Assembly: GCA_035222895.1 (NCBI GenBank)
Contig: JAVYIG010000877.1
Coordinates: 62,001-126,000 of the forward strand
Source: Strongylocentrotus droebachiensis
Lineage: Eukaryota; Echinodermata; Echinoidea; Camarodonta; Strongylocentrotidae
Length of the DNA stretch: 64,000 bases
Reading direction: 5' to 3'
Shown here: piece by piece, positions 57,541 to 64,000 of the stretch
Layout: every line of letters begins with the position of its first letter
How positions within the stretch are numbered: the stretch's first letter is position 1
The notes under the pieces: generated by a model
Seen by the model: only the letters and a program-made list of their open reading frames with translations
Database searches by the model: none
What the model was told of the DNA's origin: nothing
Translations under genes and position numbers: made by a program

Positions 57541-59527
57541 AAAGTAAATAACGATATAGGTGGATGATTTTATGCCAATTAAACTCTCACAGCCTCACAG
57601 GTATTATAAAGGTTGGTCTTGTTAACTCTAAAATTAAGGTGCGCTGTATTTACTTGAACTAAGTTATCATCGATAAAGGACAAAACTTTCCAGTGGCATA
57701 ATTATGATAGGGGGAGGAGTGTCCATACAATCCAAACCAAATTACATATATATAAAAAAACAAAAAACAAAGGGAATATTGTATATAAATTCCTTATAAA
57801 AAAAGAAAAGAAAAGCGAGTTCATAAACATGTAGGATACAGCTGAAAGAAAACTGGGACAGGAACAGATTGAGATGATAAGTTTTATGCTGCAGAGATAA
57901 TATATATATATATCATATCACCTGTCAGCTATCTACCATAATAAACATAACCAGCAGTTTATTTTTGTTCAGTGCGTTTCCTCAATAACCATGCCTGTCA
58001 ATCACGGAAAAGGCGCGAAAGTTACTTTGCTCTTAACACAAAATCAAGAAAGACCGATACCGATCCGCGATCGAATCTTGTATTTTCATAACCTATAATA
58101 TATCAAAACTATTTGACAATGATCCTCATCCCAGATAATCACGGTTTTGGGGAGAAAAGTGGGAAAATCAACACTTGAACCAGGTGTGCGTGATCGAGAA
58201 TGGTAATATTAGGAGACAAGTTCAAGCAATTTGGTGTTTGATAAGCACCTTTGTCGTCGGATCACGGACCCCGTTTTATTGCACGACCCCACGCCATCAT
58301 ATCCGTGTCAGCGATGTTAAACAAGATTATCTTTGGTAATTACAGTTTGCTGTCTGTTACGCCACCAACTCTCGATTTCCTCTCTCATTATCTCCCTCTC
58401 TACCCCTGTCTATTTTCATCTTGCTTCATCTTACCTCTTTTCTCTCTCCAATTACTAACCTATCTATTCTCTTTGCTGCCCCTTTCTTAGGCTCTCCCAC
58501 TCGTTCCCTTTCCCTCTCTCTTTCTCGCATAATATACATTAGATGTATGTTAATGGTTGGAATAAGGATTCAATTTCACTTCCTACCTATCGTGAATCTC
58601 TTTGGGACTTATTCGTTCATTTATAATGAATACTGCTATATTTCTTAAACTTGTAATTTCTCCCATCTAAAGAAAACAATTTCGTAGCGATAAGCGCTGA
58701 AAATATATAATTATAGGTCTAACTCTAAACGATAGCAATCATTAATAGAAGATGCAAAAGGAAATAACGAAATCAGGTCATATGAAAAACACCAGGCACT
58801 CGTTATCGATGAATTATACTTAAGTATACATTCAAAAGTGATGTGAACAGCACCAAGATACTTTAGATAGTGCAACACTACATACGTAGAACAGGTGAAG
58901 TGATAGTCAAATACCACACACAAATAGTGATATTAACCTTCCCGCACGCGTTTACTCTCCTGTTTCCCGCCATATTTCTCGCTTTATGTGTCAGCTAGTG
59001 ACTATCTATGGCAGATCGCGCGGGAAACTAGTTTTCGCTGTCAATTCTCTCTCTCAAGTAGTCTGCTATTATACGTTTGATGTTGAAATTAGCTACTAAG
59101 TCATTAATACTCTAAATTGTGGATTTTACATAGAGGGGGTCGGGAGGTCGGAGGGTCCACCGTTCATGATACTCCCCCTTATTAGTGATTGCATGAAAAA
59201 AGCTATGGAAGTGTTAATTACCAATCTCGATTAAAAATATTGTTTCGATTGAACAATCATAAACACAATTCGATGACTGAAATACATACACTTACTGCAA
59301 GTTATGAAGATGAAACACTCAACACCGAGTGCTAAAGTGCCACGCCCACAATGCCATAGAGGACCACTACTGAAGGGGCTTGCACCCGAATCGCATGATA
59401 CTTTCAAAAACAGTTAAATCAAGCAACACAGTGTTTGTGGCAGACATGCGTAATAATATTAATATTTCAAAATCAATCTCAATTTATCCAGCAATGATTC
59501 TAATAGCAAGATCTAAATAGCAAGTAT
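57541..59527. other. No gene; (AT)n at 57899-57914
   Basis: AT-rich, with a CT-rich patch at 58375-58540. Nothing coding supported. Confidence 0.4.
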
Positions 59528-59714
59528 CGGTGGCGGATCCAGGGAGCATGAATGCTCTTCTCAGCAAATCCCAATCTGGCATGTATTAAGTACACATTGA
59601 GGGCTCAACGAAAATTTACCCTCCCTCTATAATGCCCAGGCATCAAATTTAAACTCTCAAAGGTACCAGTGAAATAATGAACAATTACAAAAACAAATCC
59701 TGAATCTGCCTCTG
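59528..59714. mobile_element. Degraded hAT-like MITE
   Basis: The left end CGGTGGCGGATCCAGG and right end CCTGAATCTGCCTCTG are imperfectly inverted (CAGAGGCAGATTCAGG). CAGTGGCGGATCCAGG-type termini are typical of hAT elements. No matching 8-bp duplication was found, so the ends may be off or the copy old. Confidence 0.5.
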
Positions 59715-60197
59715 TTAGTTCACAAACGATCTATAGGCGGTAAAAACACACTCCTTCGTTTGATCAAAGGGGACTGCCAAATCCCAGGTTGTGTCAGGTG
59801 TAAATACAAATAGCGCGAATAGTTGGGCCCAAGATAGCATCAGTAAATGTTCGCAGTAAAATAAGATGACGACCATTTCATCACGTAGAAGGTCGTTGCC
59901 ATGGCGACAGGAATGATGGGATGTTGAGCGAAGGCCAGTGTGCTCTTCAAGTTATCTCCGAATCTTGATTACTATGAGAAAATGTTCTCCATTCATTAAA
60001 CAGTATGTTGTAATAGGATGTGGCATCGTGGGAATTGAGCGTAAGAGGGAGCAAGGTAAAAGGGTGGGGACTTGTTTAGAAAGGAAGAAATTTTATGTAA
60101 ACCTAGATTACAAAAATTGTCCAGGAATACCGAAAGTCGCTTAACGTTAGGCCAGGTATAAACCTGCCCAAGTCTATTGGTCTATGGGTCTATCTAA
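59715..60197. other. No gene recognised
   Basis: Nothing supportable. Confidence 0.4.
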
Positions 60198-60425
60198 GTG
60201 TTTTTGTCTGGTGGATAACTCGCCGAACCACAGGGTTCGCGGTTCGAGTCCCATCTCGTCACTAAAGTCACTTGGCAAGACATTAATCTATTTAATTTTG
60301 CCACTCTCCACCCAGGTGTTCAATGGTCACTGAAAGGAAGGAAGTCTTTGATATCGAAAACGGTAGCCTAGCAGATATAATGTTGGAATGCGTTGAACTC
60401 CTTGCGTGGTGGATATTTATGTGAG
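60198..60425 (+). mobile_element. tRNA-derived SINE
   Basis: A-box-like TTGTCTGGTGGATAACTCG and a perfect B box GGTTCGAGTCC (60241-60251), followed by TTGGCAAGACATTAATCTA, TTGCCACTCTCCACCCAGGT, GTTCAATGGTCACTGAAAGG. The 3' end lacks the GCGCTATA/(ATT)n tail seen in other copies. Confidence 0.8.
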
Positions 60426-60612
60426 CTATAAAAATATCAAATACATTGTTGTAGTTAACAGTTTAAACGAAGTTTGAACCGTACGTTCAGTTCGTACATT
60501 AATTTAGCCCATCGATTTTCGGAGTGGAAAATATCAACCTCTCCGTCCGGCACAAATCACCATGATTATGTTATTAAATGAAAGACACAAGCTTATCGCA
60601 ATTTCTTATGTG
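60426..60612. other. Spacer between two SINEs
   Basis: No feature is recognised in the 190 bases separating two SINEs of the same orientation. Confidence 0.4.
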
Positions 60613-60824
60613 GAGGTGTCGTGGTCTACTGGATACGTCACCGGACTGTGGATCACATGGTTCCCGGTTCGAATCCTGAGCTGAAGTAAATGGGAAACTG
60701 GCAGGAATGCATTCCTTGATCTGCTAGCGCGCCATAATGGCAGCCATGTTAAATTTTTGGGGGTACAAATATTGTGGAGCGCTAGGAGTGTTGAGTCAAT
60801 ACAAGAACACATTATTATCATTTA
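60613..60824 (+). mobile_element. tRNA-derived SINE with internal deletion
   Basis: The head GAGGTGTCGTGGTCTACTGG has a good A box, and GGTTCGAATCC (60666-60676) is a perfect B box. The middle segment with GGCAAGACATTAATC and the first part of the core is missing. It resumes at AAATGGGAAACTGGCAGGAA and continues with GCGCCATAATGGCAGCCA and an ATTATTATCATT tail. Confidence 0.85.
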
Positions 60825-62254
60825 ATTACTCTCTCATGACCAAACTAGTTATTTTTTCTTAAAATTCGCTACAAAACTGCAGTACTTGATATACGAAATT
60901 CAGGAGCTAACACTTTGCCTTCTATAATTCGATAGGCAAAGTAGACTAAGCCGCTTTCGAAGATGAACTGTTAGAATTACCCCATGGAATAAAACAATGA
61001 TCATAACTCTGACGTGCATATTCCGTCAAAACATAGATACATTGCAGTGCGCCATAATCCTCTGGGAATTCTCTTCCTCTCCAGAAAAAATGGCAACATT
61101 TGCTCAATAAAGATCAAGGTCGCTGGCAATTTTTAAAATCCAATATTATACAGTGAGTGAATCAATAAAACAATGCACACACAAAAATCATGAAGGTCTG
61201 TTTAAATAATGTCACTTGGGGGAATTCTATCTGCAGCGCCAAAGTCCCGCACTCTGCAACGCGGTATCAATGCTCAGAATTACTCCGAAAGTGTCTAAAG
61301 ACATAGGAGGCATCCAGAGCAAAAATCTCTAGTGGGATTTCGTAAATCTATCGTCAAAACTTGGTTTTTGCGGATATTTCTCCCTCCTCTCTCTTCCACC
61401 TCCAAGAAATTTTCGGATGGATTTTGGATTTTGGGGGAGGAAAGGGAGAGGGGTTGGAAGATAGGGGATAAGCGACTCTCTCAACAACGGTGGATCCCGG
61501 TGGGACCACGTACATTGTCACAATCATGGTAATTGAATGGAATGGTGGGGGATTTATGTGCCCATTATTACGTTCAACACGCGGTAATTAATTTGTCTCA
61601 TGCAGCAGTAGGGGTATGTATGTATGTATGCGGGCCGTAGCGAGGCAGTCAGTCAGAGCGGGAGCTTGTGTATTACCTGCGTGCAAACCTTGTATATAGC
61701 CACGCAGAGCGCAAATGAAAATTGTAGACAAGTAACAGGCGTGTGTAAAAGGCAACTCCGTTGGAATACTTCCAAAGTCACTATTTCCACGAAAAGAAAG
61801 CTATCGAAATTGAAAACAAGTCTTGAGATGTCGCAAACTAGCCCCGCAAATCACAAGCATTCATGAGGAGATGATGCAGACAAGAATCAGGCTTGCATCG
61901 AAGGTAATGCAGAGCTTAAATCTGTCTGAAGACACAATTCTCAGAAAAAATAAAGCTTTCAAAATTTAAAAGCTCTATAAAAACCGACCACCACATACTA
62001 CGTTCGGCGAAAATCATCCAACGACGATGGGAAAATTCCATTAATTCAACAACAACTAAGGAAATGAAAAGTAGTCAGATCTTCAAAACCAACGTCCTAC
62101 ACTCAGCAACACAGAATTATTCATTGATCTTAAACGTAAACTCATTATCCTTTTGCCCCCAAATAGCAATTGTTGGTTTTCATTTCTATACATACATGGA
62201 TATTGTGAAAATCCTGATATTTACATTAGACAAATTACCATTACACCTGAAGTC
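60825..62254. other. No gene recognised
   Basis: Purine-rich patch at 61430-61470. Short frames without features. Confidence 0.4.
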
Positions 62255-62552
62255 TAGATATCACTTAGCGCTGTACAGATATAATACTACCCGGACATTG
62301 GATTCAGGCCTGCCCTCACACAGTGTTGTACATTCTCCACTCCCAAGGGAGCATTCCAGCCAGACGCCATTTTAGAGACATTCACAATGCTCAGCAAACT
62401 ACAATGACTTTAGCATCCTGAGGGTATCATTTTTTAACATCAGGATGGAGAGTGGCAAACGGAAGAGGATGTTAGTGCTGCATGGGCTTGGATTTGAACC
62501 CCTAACCTTGTGATCTACAATCCGATGACTTATCCACTAGACCACAACTCAT
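62255..62552 (-). mobile_element. tRNA-derived SINE, minus strand
   Basis: On the minus strand it starts GAGTTGTGGTCTAGTGGATA with an A box and has a perfect B box GGTTCAAATCC (62500-62490), then TTTGCCACTCTCCATCCTGA, AAATGATACCCTCAGGATGC and the tail GTACAGCGCTAAGTGATATC. The head looks much like a tRNA but the acceptor ends do not pair, and the SINE body follows, so it is not a tRNA gene. Confidence 0.78.
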
Positions 62553-64000
62553 CTACAAACATGTGCATACTTTCGAATATACACCAGGATTACCAGCACT
62601 GCCACATAGTATTTTACCTTGGTTTACTATAGCAGTGGACTTTTGCATTGGGCGATACTGTAGAAGAAGCGCGGGAGAATGCAGCTTTAAATTTTCAACC
62701 GATACTATGGATATCGATTATCTGTCACGTCTGCAAGCCGATACAGCTACTGACCGCCACGCGTTTTTGCCTTCGCGGTCCTATCGGTTTGACTCAAACC
62801 GGAGGCAATTAAAGGTGCACTACGTCCAAAAGTAGACGTTCCTTCTGATTCTTTTGAGTACACTTGTACATCGAAACAAGATAAAGATTTTTTTTAAAAG
62901 AGGACATTTGCACTAAAGCATGGAAAAGAGTTGTTTTAATATTCGGGCGCAAATTTTCAAATTGGTAGGAAATACCAATATCATAATATTTGGTAAAAAT
63001 CATATAAATAATTACTATGACAAATATTGAAGAATAAAATAAATGAGCGTCGTCACAGTTGCCCGAACTAAATGAGTACAAATAAGTCGTTTGGTAAAAG
63101 CTGAACAATAAGTTTCACTGATGACTTTTTTCATAAATTGTTAAACAAATCCGCGAATAATCCGGTTTGTTACGCACAGAATCAGAGATGTACAGACTTA
63201 TTATACATAGTCAAACAAGAGACAGGTAAACAGAGATAGGTAGATGGATATAGGGATAGGTAGATATATACAGAGATAGATAGGTGGATATATCGATATA
63301 TGAACATATAATATATGAAGTTCTGCGACGCAGATGACTATTGCAAATTAACACAAGGTGGACTAAAGAACCCCGTTAATATGTTTAAGATACATAGATA
63401 TATAGATACAAAGTGTGTGAGAGAGGGAGAGAGAGAGAAAGAGAGAGAGGGGGAGGGACAGAGTGGGATGTGGAGAGAGACGGAAAGAGAGGGAATGCAA
63501 CGATAAGAGAGCAAGAGAGAGAGAGATAGAAAGAAAGATGTAAGAAATGGAAATAAGGAGAAGGGAGGGGGGGGGGGTTATCTTTTATGGAGACGAACGG
63601 ATCTCATTTTTTCTTCTTTATCGATGCAATTCTTTGCCGAGATTTGGGACGTGTACACTGTGCCACGGCGGTCACGTAGTGCTAGAATGGAACCGGGTTT
63701 CCCGTAACCATCCGGGATTAAAGGGGCTCATCTCCTTCTAAACCATCCAATAATAAGAAAGAACGACAAGGAAATATCCATCAGGATCGAAGGGAGAGTG
63801 ACCTGCATGTGTCTTTCATCGGAATTGAATTTTGGTTTGGTTAAACTTGCCTTACCCGGGAATAATTGTTTTTGTATCAACTGTGTATAATGTCATGATT
63901 GTGCAATATGTTCAGAGTTGAGAAAATAAGACATCTAAATATTCATTTGTTAAACAATAATCATTAATCCAAGAATATTTTGTTTTATTTATTTATTATA
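62553..64000. other. No gene; TAGA/GATA patch at 63220-63300 and (GA)n at 63418-63535; G-run at 63567-63578
   Basis: AT-rich with two purine-rich microsatellite patches. A 90-codon plus-strand frame at 62563-62835 has no recognisable domain. Confidence 0.45.

Noticed and set aside
62478-62552. A tRNA gene on the minus strand
   Set aside because: A and B boxes are good, but the acceptor arms do not pair and a SINE body with the shared core follows.
1-64000. Retrovirus-like, LINE or Polinton remnants
   Set aside because: I looked for reverse transcriptase, integrase, capsid-like or polymerase-like stretches and for long terminal repeats and saw none. Very old fragments could escape reading by eye.

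Overview
The window reads as AT-rich nuclear DNA of an animal, most probably a marine invertebrate deuterostome such as a sea urchin or another echinoderm. The support is indirect. It has no operons or long open frames. It has very many short inverted-repeat DNA elements, tRNA-derived SINEs with a GCGCTATA...(ATT)n tail, abundant ACATGTAC-type words, and long CT/GA, TCTA, TAG and ATC microsatellites. I infer the phylum from repeat style, not from a recognised gene.

Protein-coding content is sparse. The best candidate is a single first coding exon on the minus strand (40750-40864). It encodes a signal peptide and about eight mature residues, then ends in a GT donor in phase 1. A good acceptor-like site lies just upstream in the 5' leader. 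A CpG-richer promoter-like stretch runs to about 41.5 kb. If this is right, everything from 40.7 kb down to position 1 is first intron (more than 40 kb), and 41.5-64 kb is upstream or intergenic. Three weaker coding candidates are listed with low confidence: a possible terminal exon at 14220-14441 (minus), a possible small secreted protein at 28371-28658 (plus), and a short ORF at 41188-41400 (plus).

From 1 to 40.7 kb the recognisable content is mostly non-autonomous DNA elements. Several are flanked by TTAA: 4967-5506, 18766-20217, 21386-21738, 36552-36941 and a partial copy at 34350-34526. There are long foldback elements at 14957-15275, 30901-31211, 33045-33536 and 38776-39266. A short hairpin repeat occurs at three distant places (4.37, 15.29 and 27.69 kb). 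A 1.2 kb polypurine minisatellite built of two alternating unit types of about 165 bp lies at 23-24.2 kb.

From 42 to 64 kb the character changes. SINEs and SINE tails appear (43.5, 46.2, 48.0, 54.7, 60.2, 60.6 and 62.3 kb), with a hAT-like element carrying an exact 8-bp target duplication (57056-57532), TA-flanked MITEs (48222-48380, 52783-53101), long G/C homopolymers and long GA tracts. I saw no SINE copy in the first 43 kb and no TTAA-type element in the last 23 kb.

I found no rRNA, no intact tRNA gene, no CRISPR array, no reverse transcriptase or retrovirus-like element and no recognisable transposase. All calls are by eye. Element ends supported by a target duplication are precise; the others are approximate.
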